A DNA stretch of 64,000 bases from Amborella trichopoda (GCF_000471905.2 NW_006494789.1:10259388-10323387), one strand, 5' to 3'. Shown: positions 48,572-60,934, counted from the first letter of the stretch. The notes: a model not told the origin generated them from the letters alone. A program made the numbers and translations.

Positions 48572-50138
48572 GCGTCACCCTATCATTGGCTCGAGTCGTC
48601 TCTAGGTACCAATCTCTCTACCCTCTCTTTCCACTCTTGCTATGGGATCCACTTATCCCTCTTTCCTCTGGGTCGGGGAGTTTTATATCCCCATACCCAA
48701 GGCTGCTCAGGGTGAGGCTCAACCATTCGGTTCTCCCTCCCCTGTATGTCCACTTTGCGGCCATGCTGGCCCAACTATCCTGGCTGTGATTGGGGAAGTT
48801 TGGGGCACGAGCCCTCAGATACCTTGCCCCACCACCCCCGATGTCGAGAGGGAGCCCCTTAGCCCCCATTGCGTGGACAACTTTGCCACTCCTCCTCACC
48901 TGGCTGGCCCCGATAGGACCACTGCTGTCGCGAGTAGCCAGAAGGCTCCCCCACCCACTTCACAAAGGGGTGTCGCCAATAATGGCGCCCCCATGCACAC
49001 ACTACTCCCTGGTGTCCTGACCACCGTAATAATGAATAGGGGCGGGCAACAGCCTACTCCGATCCCTCAAACAGTTCCGAGTCGCTTTCGACCTGGGCGT
49101 AGCTCTAGTGGACCTAACGCCATGCGTGCCATGCATGTTAGCCCCACGGCTCGAGGCAGCCCAAAGGACAGCCCCCGAGCGGCACACGACTTTCGAGACA
49201 ATTGAAAGTCCTCCAACCAAATGCGCATGCATACGGGAGGCCTGACAACCTCACTGACTAAGCAGGCGGTGGCCACACGTGCCCCGCCCCTCATCGCACA
49301 AGGGCTTGGCCCTATGGCCACCCCAAGTACCACTGTGGATTGTGCACACACATGCATATCCAAGAATGCCACCAGTGGCGAAAGGGAATGAAAACCTATC
49401 ATTCCTCCCACCATCACCGTACCACTCACTACGTGGTACTCAAAAATGTGCCCACCAAGCATCATCCTCCTTGCACCCCGCCCTTCATGAACGCGAGCCG
49501 ATTGTCGATGCAAGGCCCGTAAAGACAAAGCCCCATTCTCAGAGCCGCCCCTTCCCTAGCCACCACGCAGTGAGAAGAAGGACAAGGCCTACGGTACTGC
49601 TCATTGTTGCACAGCCGGGGTACGAAGCGTGGTGCCTCGTGCGGTCAATCTACGGCCCCAAGGCCATCTAGAGACCGAACGACCCGGCGCGTACCCTCGG
49701 GACCCTCAAATGGCAAACCCAGCAATGGGGCATGGCCCACGTCCCCCCACGTCGGCCCGTAATAAAGGTGAAGTAAAGCTTAATCATGCCTTCCCCCTCA
49801 ATCATGAGGCGTGTTACATTCTGGCCTTTCATCAGGGTTGCGCAACGATCCAAGCAGGTCCGATGCATCTACAATCGAGGAGGAGACTGAGGATTGATCG
49901 GAGACCCCCTCCATCAAGGACCCTAAGGTTCCCCGTACCCCCAAAGCAGTTTCAAGAGTCCTTGACCCCTCAGGCTGCCACGCAGACCATCCCCTTTTTG
50001 ACAACCACGCCTGTAGAAGCCTGGTGTCCCCCCACTCCTGCTGCACCTTCTCCAATCGTGCAGAACAGTCAAATTGCCCCACAGGAGCCTACTAAAAGAT
50101 TTGTTACCCCTTTGATGTCTGGGGCAAACGCCCCTTAA
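48572..50138 (+). pseudogene. Pro-rich leader/gag-like region of element C, fossil
   Basis: Open frames 48,642-49,205 and 49,629-50,138 are rich in Pro, Ala, Thr and His and have no clear gag core of the kind seen in element A. The second ends shortly before the protease, as a gag-pro spacer would. Length and position suggest a reduced gag region, but I cannot show a capsid domain. Confidence 0.4.
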
Positions 50139-50228
50139 TCAGGAGACATCCCGACAACATCTCCTCCCCCTAAGGCGAAGGGACACCGGGAAACTACCCC
50201 ACCTGATCATGATAAAGTTAAATATGAT

Positions 50229-50890
50229 GTGATCAAACACTTGAGGAAGCTCCCCGTACTCCTAAGCATCTATGATGCCCTCATGCTATCTAAAGATCTA
50301 CGAATGGCGTTGGTGCAAGCACTTTCTAGCCATGAAGTATATGAAATGACGGTCAAACGAGTCGAAGTGGACCCTGCCATACTTTACAACTGCATGACTA
50401 TCACATTCTCCGACAATGATTTACAACTGGGGGAAAGGTCACATAACCGCCCGTTGTTTGTATCGGGCAAGGTACAAGCCTTCCCAATCAATCGCGTCAT
50501 GATTGATGGAGGATCCGAAGTGAACCTAATACCTAAAAGGGTTATTTCCCGGATTAGCCTGAGCATAAACTAGCTCGAACCTAAGAGCTTAACGGTGCAG
50601 GGATTCAATCAAGTGGGGGAAAAACTATCGGGTACAATATGGCTTAAGCTTAAGATTGGAGACCTGAATGCCGCCACCCTCTTTCACGTCATCCATGCGG
50701 ACACTTCGTACAACATCTTGTTGGGCCTCCCTTGGCTACATGAGCAAAGTGTGGCCCCATCCACGCTTCACCAGTGCTTCAAATATAGCAAGGATAGGAG
50801 CCAACATGTGGTCTACACTGACAAGAGGTCACTTTCGATCGTCGAAACACATTACGCGAATGCGAAGTATTATTTTGCAGACCTGTCGTG
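50229..50890 (+). pseudogene. Ty3/gypsy aspartic protease region of element C, fossil
   Basis: 50,229-50,573 carries HLRKLPVLLSIYDALMLSKD and the active-site phrase MIDGGSEVNLIPKR. 50,595-50,891 continues with ADTSYNILLGLPWLHE and SQHVVYTDKRSLSIVETHYA. The same blocks occur in A (11,450-12,030) and B (46,000-46,228). Confidence 0.85.
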
Positions 50891-52110
50891 ATCCCAGGGG
50901 CCCGAACCATCGGCAAAATCTTGGACAGATCCCAAGCTAAGGGAAACTGCTTCAACCTCTCATGAAGATGTCGAGGACATGACAAAGTCTCTGCATCATC
51001 TCTTTCAGGAAGAAAAGAGATGCGGGAAAGTTGTCCCACTAATCTCAATTGACGAAAGCCTCCCCCCGACATTGGAGGAGCAGTCAGATTTAGGAAACGA
51101 GCAGAAAGCGCTCCTTTCCTCCCCTCCCAGATGAGAAGTTCTCTTGATAGAGGCACTGAACAGACCCGACAGTGACATGGTGGTAGGATCAGACTCGCCA
51201 ACGTCCCCGTCCACTCATCATGAAGAGGGAAAGAAGATCCTGCGCATCCCCCTTCTCTTCCAACTAGGCCGACGCACAATAGGACGAAAAAAAAGATCCT
51301 GCACATTCCCGCTTCCTTTCCCAAAGTAGGGACAACCACTACAATTAGAAAAGTGCTGGATCTCAACCTAAGGGTGCTACAAATTCTGGCCTCACTAAGA
51401 AAACCCAATGACCTTCCGATCCCGCGGGTTAGCGACTCACCACATAGCCCCAAGGTACTTCAGATACCTAAAATGCTAAACATCAAATGGGGCAAGAGTA
51501 ACTAGTACTGGCTCCCTACACTACACCGTCAAGGGTTAGGCAAAATCCTGCAAATCCCCAAAGTCTTACCCCTCACCATCACAGGAAAAGGGGGGAATGA
51601 GGCCAAACCTATAGTGCAGTCTTGCCACACGTTCGACTCTTAGAGTGCACCAGAGTCATCAGCTAGCTTGTCAAGGGTTCGGCTAGACCACCCTAAAAAC
51701 TAGGAGTGGTTCAACTTACCTCGATCGACTCTTGATGTCTACCCCGACGGACCTGGTGCCTGCAACAAAGGGGGAGGATTGGGCTGTACTTGATCGAGCC
51801 AAGGTAATAGGGGAAAGGGAGATGGGGATGAAGGAAGTTGTTCCCTTGAAGATAGCTTCCTTCCCATTGCTAGGCTTTATCTCATAATCTCGTGAAAGCC
51901 CTAGTAAGTCGAGCACACAGAGTGACCCCTTGCTGGAGGCTATGACTATGCCCAGATGGGACTTGTACGGACCTAAGGCCCATCAGATCATGAAGAAGAT
52001 GGACAATGAGCCATCCAGCAATCAGGGTCTGAATGACGAGAAAGGGATGCTAACCCCCTTTGCCGTAATAGAGGCCTTGTCAGCCAAACACCGCCAGAAA
52101 TAGGGTCTTG
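50891..52110 (+). pseudogene. Protease-distal linker of element C, fossil
   Basis: Contains repeated ILRIP and VLQIP-like phrases, as in B (45,122-45,870). It ends with YGPKAHQIMKKMDNEPSSNQ at about 51,970-52,030. In B the related phrase (SPKAHQIIKKMDYEQ) comes before reverse transcriptase. Here only about 230 bases separate it from the end of the antisense ORF. Confidence 0.6.
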
Positions 52111-52339
52111 GTTGGGATAACCAGACCCGATGCATATGCTATTCTTTCTCAAATCAAGACTTATCCATGACAACAGGAAGGTAGAATTCAAAACCGATGC
52201 ACAACAAAAAAAAGGGGAGAAGGAACCTCAGCACAGTACACTAAAAAAGGGACAAGAGAAGAAAAGGGTTGTCCACTTTATTCATATGTGGGAAGAGGTT
52301 ACAGTATCTCATTCAGCGGGCCATTAAGGCCAACACATA

Positions 52340-53383
52340 CATAAATAAAAAGAAGAGAGGGAGAGAGATCCGTAAAAAATGATTGAGCACTTCACCCATT
52401 TTCTCTCTCAATGTCAGTGCCTCCTCCAACATTGCCTGCTTCTACTACTCATAGAGAGAGATGTTCCTCATCACTTGCTCAGATGAGCTAAGGAGCTGCT
52501 CCATCTCCAAGCTTATACCCCCCAATCTATGAGACCTCGAGGCCATCGCTTTCCTAGGTTGATGATGGCGAGCCCTCAAGTCAACTTAAAAAGAAGCAAT
52601 CATGCTCTCTATGTCAGCCAACCGGTAGGAAAGTTCTATCTCTTCTTCGATCAATTGAGCATCCCTAGCAGTGAGTCGCTCCCTCTCTCCTTCGTACTCC
52701 CGCAGGAAAGATTACTTCTTCACCAGCCTCTCTTGAAGGGAAGCTATGTGCACGTCAAGCACCCTCAGCGTGGCAATCCCATTGAAATCCCCTAGTAGCT
52801 CCTTCAGCCTGCTAAAGACCCTCTCTCTGGGATGCACAGCTTCCAGGCCAACTGCGTCGGCTTTAACAACCTCGAGCTCTGTCTTGAGGTCAGAAAGAGG
52901 ACACTCGCGTAGAACCTAGAGGCCCGCCCGGACCATGTGCTCAACGGTCGACCCCTCAAAATCTGACGAAGAAGGAGCCGAGGTAACGAAACCCACAGAC
53001 TTAGAAGGGTAAGTGTCTGACGACACCTCTACACCCACGATGGCCAAAGGAATAGGGAGGTCTGCATGACCCTCGGACAAGAACCCTCCCGCATCACCCC
53101 TAGGTGAAGTTGCTTTAAAGCCGCATGACACCCGTGGCACAGTCGGGGGAGGCGACAAAGCTGGCAAAACCTTTGTCTTTAGACTCTTCTCTACACACAA
53201 AAAAAAGAAAGAGCCAAAGGGTCTGATCAAAAGAAAATGGTTCGTCAGCCTCGTGACCAGACCCAAACAGACGTCGTTGCCAGATGGTGGAGGAGGCAGA
53301 CTCTCGCCGGTCATGGCGCTACTCAAAGGTGCCGCTTCGAAAAGTGGCGAACACCGAAAAGGAGGCTTAAATAAAAGGCACAA
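52340..53383 (-). pseudogene. Antisense ORF of element C with coiled-coil C-terminus, fossil
   Basis: The minus-strand frame 53,383-52,916 (155 codons) starts MCLLFKPPFRCSP and is Pro/Ser-rich. Charged, heptad-like sequence continues on the same strand to about 52,340. Its position matches the PMD ORF of element A: it lies opposite to gag/pro, tail facing the linker. The coiled-coil tail resembles that at 9,569-10,207, but the mobile domain itself is not visible, so it seems reduced. A TATA box lies 64 bases upstream of the first ATG. Confidence 0.5.
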
Positions 53384-53446
53384 AAGGGTGCTCTCTCTTA
53401 CTCAAGATGCAGACCCTGGGTAGGAGCGAAAAGCAGACACCCCTCC

Positions 53447-53453
53447 TTTTATA
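53447..53453 (-). promoter_or_regulatory. TATA box upstream of the antisense ORF of element C
   Basis: The minus strand reads TTTTATAAAAGGAGGGG, 64 bases upstream of the ATG at 53,383. The purine-rich tail after TATAAA is shared with the TATA box of element A (TATATAAAGGGGG). Confidence 0.5.
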
Positions 53454-53459
53454 AAACTC

Positions 53460-55150
53460 GACAGCACAAGGGCCAATCGACAAGCGACCTACCCTCCAAT
53501 CACATGAGAATGTCTGTGGCATGCAAAGCAAAGCATTAGAGGCTAGGCACCGAAGCACCGCCAGCATGCGATTTGAAGCGTCGCACAAGCCAACGTCATG
53601 TGCCTCTAAGGTACGGTCGTACGAGCAGCACGCCAAGCGACATGCCACAAGTGCAAAAGATTATGCTCAGTCCCAAGGAAGCATTAAGGGAACATAATCG
53701 AACTGTCATACGATGTTGATGTTGCGTCTCCCGCTTGGCATTAACTGCTACATGCATGACGTGGCCTGTCAGGAATGGCACACCTATCGCCATCTAAACG
53801 CCGCTCAGCTGATGCATGCAACCCAACTACACTCGGCCTACCTACAGCCAAGGCTCACTCAGAACGCCTGGGGCCCCTACACCGCTTTACTTCACGGGCA
53901 AGCGAACCCTCTCCCTTTTCTTGCCCACATATGGGATCCCCTGAAGTCCCTCTCTTTTTAAAAAAAAAAAAATGCGGGTCTTGTAAAATTCGGCAATGAT
54001 GCATTCCCCAAGGTTTGGGATGAAAACCCGCAAGGGAATCCCAACCATCACCACGCAACAAGCAGCAACCTCCCAACGAGCACGTCAGGCATTTCATCAG
54101 CCATTCCTTATACCCATCATCAACAAGAATAAGGACTATACCGCCCACCAAAAAAAAAAATGAAGAAGGAGAGAAAAAGAAGCAACAAACAAATGTGTGC
54201 AAGCCAATGACAAACGATGAATACAAAAATGAAATTCATTTCATGAATATGAGAAATTACAAAATCATGGTTACAATAAATAGTAGCTACTAGGAAGCAT
54301 TCCCATTCTGAAGCGGGTTTCCTGCCTTCTAAGAACCAGAGGGGGGGGGGGGACACTCACCCTTTCGTTGGACGAAGAAGGTGAAGAGTCGTGAGCTCTT
54401 CGGATGGGGTAGTACACATGCCAAATCTAGGTGCGCCTCCCCAGCCAACAGCGACAACAGGTCCCCCAACACCTCATACACGACCGCAAGCCTCATGCCA
54501 TGGGTCCGCGTAAACAAAGGAGCATCACAGCAACAAGCGTGCCTTCTATCATGGGTCCATGATTGCCTCCGCACGGGTGAACACCTTCACAAGGATGCCC
54601 AACGCCCGCATGCACCCCAAAGATCAGTGTCAAGCAGTCATCCCCCGCAGTGAGCATCGCTCACCAACCAGGCTCTCTAAAGAAAACGAAGTCTCTGCTC
54701 TTCCTCCTCAGAAACAGGCATCCAAAAAGGAAATTCGTCGTAAAAAGGAGAAAAGTTGCAATCAGGCTCACCTACCTAACCCCTTTTAAAGGCCGAGGCT
54801 CATCAAACCTTGCTGCTTCCCGAGCGCCCTAGTGCCCAACTGCTCATCCATGTGTCACTACAATGGCGCCTTGTTGACCATGACATTTAAAACTTCTCTC
54901 ACCTCACCTACCAGGTGTTACTCACGAAGCGTCACAGTCAAATCTCACGCCATCACACTGCTAGCCAAGCGTATCAACGGATCACTCAAGCGGATCTTAG
55001 GCTAGGGCATCACCAGCATGTGGCACCCTCCACCTGACCTCGCACTGCATGCAAGCACCTCGCAGGACGAGCACCGCCTCGCTCCCTCGAGGCATGGCAT
55101 CATTTCGCTCCCTGGGTCATGCCTTCATATCGCCCCCTCGGGGCATGTTT
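53460..55150. other. Untranslated part of element C upstream of its antisense ORF
   Basis: No domain is recognised. Overlapping open frames on both strands have no conserved partner in element A. Poly-A and poly-G runs occur at 53,958-53,972 and 54,342-54,351. Confidence 0.35.
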
Positions 55151-55159
55151 TCATCAAAA

Positions 55160-55400
55160 ACCACCCAGCGGATGCCATCTCCAATCCTGCAGGCACCATC
55201 ATCGACCACCCTGTGGATACCATCGCCAACCCCGTGGGTGCCATCATCAGCCACCCCGCAGGTGCCATCATCAACCACCCCACAAGTACCATCAGCAAAA
55301 CCCCACGGATGCCATCATCAACCACCCCACGGATGTCATCAACAGCCCTGCAGGTGTTGTCACTAAGATCCTGTGGGTGCCATCTCCACCACACCCCGCA
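55160..55400. repeat. ~27-bp tandem repeat (CACCCCGCAGGTGCCATCAT type)
   Basis: About eight imperfect copies of a CCACCCCGCAGGTGCCATCA unit of 25-30 bases. It begins the tandem-repeat-rich zone next to the 3' LTR. Confidence 0.75.
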
Positions 55401-55859
55401 AATGCCTCTTCACCTCGCGAGTGCCTCTTCACTCCATACCTCCCGCAAACACCATTGTCACTAACCTCACGCGGACGCAACCCTCCTATGTCCCTATAAA
55501 GCAACTCTTACGAAAAAAAAGAAGAAGAAGAAAGACACCTCACCTAGGCCCCCGACCGCTACAACCATCCTGAGGCGGGATCACATGTTGAAGACTCTCA
55601 AGACCTCTTGGTCAAAGTTCACTGTACCAGCGACCTCTTGCCCCCTCTCAAAAAAAAACGAAGAAGAAAGAATCCAGGTGCGATGGCAAACATCGCGAGT
55701 AAAAGAAAAAAATCTTCAGGCAGACATAGCCCCAAAAATAAAAGGGGGGGGGTGCTATGGGTAAAATCGCCCAGAAAAAAAAAAACAGAGGGCATGGTGA
55801 AAACCAGCAAAGGGCATCATGAGTAAAAATGACAAGCAGGCATGGCCACGAAGCCATGA

Positions 55860-56090
55860 GTAAAAGAGTCCTAAAAAAATCTGGGCATGGCGAAAACCCG
55901 CAAAGGGCGCCATGAGTAAAAGCGGAAACTAATAGGTGGAAGTGACCTTGAAGTCATGGGTAAAAGCACCCCAATAAAGGATATGATGAAAACCACTCCA
56001 TTGGCACCATTTCCCCTCGACCCTAGTGAAAACTCGCAAAGGGCACTAGGGCCGAAACCCCTGCTTCCAGCCTTCTGGCCAAACTTCTTA
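55860..56090. repeat. Degenerate repeat of the GGCATGGTGAAAACC type
   Basis: Phrases such as GGCATGGCGAAAACCCGCAA and CATGAGTAAAAG recur from about 55,790 to 56,050 at ~60-base spacing, with decay. Confidence 0.5.
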
Positions 56091-56109
56091 ACTCTGACCC
56101 TAGTTCCTT

Positions 56110-56430
56110 CAACAAAAAAACTTTGGCCCTAATGCCTTCCAAAAAAAAACTCCGGCCTCAGTGCCTTCCAAAAAAAACTCCGGCCCTAGTGCCTTCCAAA
56201 AAGAACTCCGGCCCCAGTGCCTTCCAAAAAAAAAAAACTCCGGCCCCAGTTCCTTCCAAAAAACAAACTCCGTCCCCAAGGCCTTTCAAAAAAACAAACA
56301 AACTCCGACCCCAGTGCCTCCAAAAACTTTTCGGCCCTAGTGCCTTCCAAAAAACAAGCTCTGACTCCAGTGCCATCCAAAAAAAAAAACAAACTGGCCC
56401 CAGTGCCTCCAAAAAATATTTTCGAGCCCA
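56110..56430. repeat. ~29-bp tandem repeat (CTCCGGCCCCAGTGCCTTCC plus A-run)
   Basis: About eleven copies of CTCCGGCCCCAGTGCCTTCC, each followed by a run of 6-12 A. The A-run length varies from copy to copy. Confidence 0.9.
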
Positions 56431-56750
56431 ATGCCACCATTTTTTATCCTGGGCCCTTAGTGCCGCCTTCTTATTTTGGGCGCCGAAGTCTTAGTGTTCT
56501 GGTGCCACCCTTTTATCCCAGGCCTTAGTGTCGCCTTCTTATTTTCGGCACCGAAACCAAAGCCTTAGTGTTCCGGTGCCACCCTTTTATCCTGGGCCTT
56601 AGTGCCTCGTTCTTTTTTTTGGCACCGGAGCCTTAGTGTTCGGTGCCACCCTTTTATCAAGGGCCTTAGTGCCACCTTCTTATTTTCGGCACTAGATCCT
56701 TAGTGCTTTGGTGCCACGCTTTTATCATGGGCCTTAGTGTTGCCAACACA
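56430..56750. repeat. ~65-bp tandem repeat (GGTGCCACCCTTTTATCCTG type)
   Basis: About five copies of GGTGCCACCCTTTTATCCTG followed by GGCCTTAGTGCCGCCTTCTT and ATTTTCGGCACCG. It directly follows the 29-bp array and shares the AGTGCC core. Confidence 0.85.
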
Positions 56751-56794
56751 AAAACAAAATCCTCCCCTCCTCTTCTTTCTATCAAACTCTTGCA

Positions 56795-57235
56795 GTCATG
56801 GTGAAGTCCCCTAAAATGGGACTGCCTTTGAAGCCATCATCCTATCATGCCTAGATAATTGAGATGAGCCAAGCATCCCCTAGCCACGCCAGTAGGATGT
56901 AAGCCAAAGAGATACCCTACTTATCGTTCTTCTAAATCAAACTTCAGCACCCAAGGTGAAGTCCCCTAAAATGGGACCACTTCTGAGGCCATCCTCCTAT
57001 CATGCCTGGGTAATAGGGACGAGCCAAGCAACCCCCAGCCATGCCAGTAGGACGTAAGCCAAAGAGGTACATTGTCTGCCTTTTCTTCCTCCACCTACCT
57101 TCAAGTGTCCAAGGTGAAGTCCCCTAAAATAGGAGCGCCTAGAAGGCCATCCTTCTATCATGCCTGGACAATCGGGACAAGCCAAGCAACCCCCAACCAC
57201 GCTAATAGGACGTAAGCCGAAGAGGTACCTTGTTT
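56795..57235. repeat. ~155-bp tandem repeat, about 3 copies
   Basis: GGTGAAGTCCCCTAAAATGG recurs at about 56,802, 56,960 and 57,113. Each copy ends CGTAAGCCAAAGAGGTACCT-like. It is the last array before the polypurine tract. Confidence 0.85.
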
Positions 57236-57678
57236 GCTCTTAGTGTTTCTGTTTGGATAGGGATAAAGCTCACAAGAAGGGCCAACTAAAACTTCAGGAC
57301 CTCCCCGGCAAGAATGGGATAAAGCTCACAAGAAGTGCCCCCACTGGTTGGAAAACCGAGAGTCTGCGTTGAGAATTCGTAAGCCCGTCGATGGTAGAAT
57401 ATCAGTTTAGTCTCTCAAAAAGAAAAAACAGATTCTGACGGAACCCGGAGAAAACCCCTTAAAAAGGCACCGGACCATTGGAAACCACTTTGGTCACCCC
57501 GCAATCAAGGGAAAAGCTCAGCAAGGTCTACCCCTTGATGATTGCGCTGTGTCAGTGATCAAGAAGAAAAATATGACTAAGTGACAATAAACTCATCGTG
57601 GCAAGGATTTGTCAGATGAGCTACGACGTTAAATTTTTCTGAATGTTGCACTTCTCGCTTCTCTCGTAGCGCAACATC

Positions 57679-57691
57679 CGGCGGGGCAAGT
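57679..57691 (+). other. Polypurine tract of element C
   Basis: CGGCGGGGCAAGT directly before the TGTTGTA start of the 3' LTR. It is 12 of 13 identical to the tract of element A, although the two elements lie in opposite orientations and have different LTRs. Confidence 0.75.
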
Positions 57692-59711
57692 TGTTGTACA
57701 TCATTTTTGACATACTTCCATGAGCCCATGTGAATAAGGAGAGAGCCAGCGACAATTTTGGCACGAGTTCACGAAACACCCGCAGCCCAGGAATTCACCG
57801 AGAAATAAAGCCTCCAGCCTAGTGACCTAGGTTCGGTGCCTCAACACCGAAGAAGGGACCCTCCACTGTAGCCCCATGATAGAGGTTGGAACGGGGCACC
57901 ATACCATCACCGTTGCGCTCAGAATGTTAAGCAACCCACGAGGACCAAATTTGGGCTCAATCGGACCCTTTCAAAACGGTCTATGCTCATACAGCGTCGC
58001 GATTGGTGGGTTTTACCTTAGCGCGATGTGGCTTCACCAAACCAGTCCCAAAAATGGGGCTACATCAATGTTTTCTTATTGCAACTTCTCCAACCTATGG
58101 TGCCTTCCTCAGAAATTAAACCAAGCTCAAATGTTAACATGTTCTAGAGCATGTTAGCCCCGTCATTTTGACCTACGGCACTCACTGTGGCTGGACCAAG
58201 AACCCCTACTATTCTGAAAAGAAAGGCAGTCAAAGAAACCAGGGTCCAGAAAAGAGCCCAACAGGCACCGGATTTGGTGAAGCATTGCTCAAAATCTAGG
58301 CTATGGATTGACGAGAGGAAGAGTTCAAAAGAACCACCTCGTACAAAGCTACATTATGGTGCGACTCTTGCATTCAATCCCTTGTTTGATGAATGCGAGT
58401 CCTCAAGTAACCTGAGAAACAAATCCAGTCGATTGCCGAAATCCCTTTCTCCGATAACCTTCAAAAAAAAGCTAAAGACACAAATCTATACCAAATCGAC
58501 CCCTAAATTAGTGCAAAACGACTGCAATGACCTCCTCTCAGACTTGCAAGAAGTGCCAGGGGATAAACCGACGCAGGTCGGACATGCATTGGTAAACAAA
58601 GTTCGCAAAACTGGTTAGACATTCACCTCGGGGAAGATGGCCACCATAGCACAATTTCAGGGCGTCAAAATGATCGTAATCTAGAGTACAACGAAGATAT
58701 ATTGCTGAAAAAGTCGAACAATTGCCGCAAGTTGCAGGACCAGCTTCCAAGGTCTTCCCATGGCGGAGCAGCCTGCATATAGGGACGGTCTCGTCATTCG
58801 GGCTAAAGATCACAGGGACATTTTGGTCATATTTGTTTTCGATTTTTTTAATTGTAATTAAGATCGAATTTTGAGCGTTCACCCCTGTTTGGTGAAACCT
58901 CTATATAAGCAAGCTCAGCTCACTTGTAAAAGGAGAGAAAAAAAGGAGGGGAAAGAAGGAAGTAAAAAAAAGGTGGGAAATTGGCTCCAAAAGGTTCCCC
59001 TTTTGGAAGCTCCAATACCCCAAAGGCTGGGAAGAATCGAGGCTAGTTCATTCTTACTTTGTCTTATTTTATGAGTCCCTAGCCCGTTCAGGAGAGAAGA
59101 AAGGAAGAGAGAGAAAACTTTATAAGGGAGGGTACCCCTGAGTGTGCAGTCCTGCGGACACCTTGGTCGTGTCAGTCATCCCATTTCCCCTAAGTTGAGT
59201 CACTCCTTCTCTCTCTCTCTCTTCCTCCCACTTCCGCACACGTGACCCTGTCAGTGAGGAAGCCGCTCCGTCCATTCGTGAGCCCCCGGACGTATCTTAA
59301 CCTACGGGTTCTTTCCTCGACTTCTATCCACGCGCCCTTTAATGGTCAGCAAACCCTTTCGAAAGGGTACCAGGGAGGAGGGACATTAGGATTCCGTCCC
59401 TATAGCATAGAGAGAGTGAAAGGAGAGAGAGAGATTGAGAACCTGAGTAGGGCTCCCGTCCAAACGATGTTGACAAGCAGCCGGAGGGCTTCGTAATTAC
59501 TCTAAGAGGGACATCCGCCCGGGAGCGTCTCCGATCTCCCAAGTGGTATAAGAGCGATTCGCGCCCCAATTGTAAAAATCTCCCTCACTATCGGCCTCCT
59601 ATCCAAAAGCAAGAGGGCCCATGCGACCACAGCGCATCGGACCTCAACGGTTGTAAAAGAGAGGGTTTCCTCATCCCCGTGCGGAACGAAACTAAGACCC
59701 CACCGACATCA
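57692..59711 (+). repeat. Element C 3' LTR
   Basis: 2,020 bases from TGTTGTACATCATTTTTGAC to CCGACATCA. A TATA box (CTCTATATAAGC) lies at about 58,903, followed by a short CT tract. The LTR carries a 143-codon plus-strand open frame (58,187-58,618), Lys/Ser-rich and unrecognised; its counterpart region in the 5' LTR is degraded. Confidence 0.8.
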
Positions 59712-60934
59712 AGCTGGTCTGACACGGTAGCTAGACGGGCTCAGTAACTTGATCGGCGTGACGGTTAAACTAGTCGACGACAAGACTGGCACAGCTGCAC
59801 AAGGGTCAGCCCGCCCTCTGGTCAAGGAATCAAAGAAGAGAGGGAGGAGAAAGGAGAAACAGGTCATGCTCAACAGTATGCATTGTCATGCAAGATAGAG
59901 AGGAAAGAGAGAGAAAGAAGTGTCACGCCCAGTAGTGTGTGCTGTCGTGCAGGACATAAAGGGGGAGAGAAGAAAGGTCACGATCGATGGTGCTCACTGC
60001 CATGCGAGACATAGAGAAGAGAGAAAGTCACACTCAACGGTGTTCACTATCGTGTGAGACAGAGAGAGAGAGAGGGTCATGCTCGGTGGTGTTCACTGTC
60101 ATGCAAGATAGAGAGAGAAAAGAGGGTTGCGCTTGGCAGTGCTCATTGCCACTCATGATAGAAGCGAGAAAGAAGAGAAGGTCGTGCTCGGTAGTGTTTA
60201 CTACCACGCACGATAAAAGAAAGAAAGAAGAGAGAGAAGGTTGCGCTCGGTAGTGTTCACTGTCGTTCACGACATAAGAGAAAAAGAAAAGAGAGAAGGT
60301 CATGCTCGGCATTGTTGGCTGTTGTGTATGATAAAAGAAAGAAAGAATAGAGAGAAGGTTGTGCTCGGCATTGTTCACTGTCGTATACGATAAAAGAAAG
60401 AAAGAAGAGAGAGACGAGGAAAGAAGAAGAGAAAGTAAGGAAATAAGAAGAGAGAGAAAAAGAAAGAAGAAGAGAGAGAAAAAGAAAGAAGAAGAGAGAG
60501 AAAAAAAAGAGATAAATAAGAGAGAAAGAGAGATAGAAGAGAGAGGAAGAGGATAGGAGGGAAAAAGAAGACAGAGAAAGAGGAGAGGAGGGAGAAAGAA
60601 GAGAGAAAGAGGAGAAGAGGGGAAAGGAAGAGAGAGACAGAGGAGAGAAGAGAGAAAGAAGGGAGGAGAGAAAATTACCTTTGAGGCCTAGGGGTACCCA
60701 TCCTAATTTTATCTCTCCTCTCTCTCTTGGCAAGTATTCTTAGGAGACCATTAGGCATGATCTTGAACCTTCTTGGGCTATTCTGAGATTGTCAAAATTT
60801 CAATTCTGGATTAGAGCTTGTTGACCTACGGCTTTCGTAGTCCATAAGCATTTTGGTACCTGTGGGCCTAGGTCATAAATTGCTCTCTCTTTATTCGCAT
60901 TAGGAATATAAGTAATGGAAAATAACCTCAAACA
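59712..60934 (-). repeat. Element D: LTR of the element A type, partial, fossil
   Basis: On the minus strand it opens TGTTTGAGGTTATTTTCC at 60,934. It carries the same purine-rich (plus strand) zone and minisatellite layout as the LTR of A, with the shared phrase AGAGAGAAAATTACC at about 60,665. The end at 59,712 is set by element C. Near it, GACACGGTAGCTAGACGGGC resembles the LTR of A at about 16,457. It may be the 5' LTR of B. Confidence 0.55.
59865..60415. repeat. ~50-59-bp minisatellite in LTR D, about 10 copies
   Basis: The unit is GTCATGCTCGGTAGTGTTCA followed by CTGTCGTGCACGATA and a variable GA-rich tail. The tail accounts for the length change between copies (49-59). A purine-rich stretch follows to 60,680. 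Confidence 0.85.

Larger units (their letters stand above)
46448..59711 (+). mobile_element. Element C: non-autonomous Tat-like Ty3/gypsy element, both LTRs, fossil
   Basis: The parts in order are: 5' LTR (46,448-48,550), tRNA-Arg-type primer site, a Pro-rich leader/gag-like region (48,572-50,138), protease (50,229-50,890), linker (to about 52,110), an antisense ORF with coiled coil (53,383-52,340, minus), four blocks of tandem repeats (55,160-57,240), polypurine tract, and 3' LTR (57,692-59,711). No reverse transcriptase or integrase is visible. The LTRs differ at about one base in nine in the part compared. Layout and signature sites match element A. Fossil, with many breaks. Confidence 0.75.

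Noticed and set aside
55018-55573. Overlapping His/Pro-rich open frames
   Set aside because: They are translations of the ~27-bp tandem repeat in three frames at once.
46443-59716. A 5-bp target duplication of element C
   Set aside because: The flanks GGTTG and AGCTG agree at only three of five bases, so I cannot claim it.
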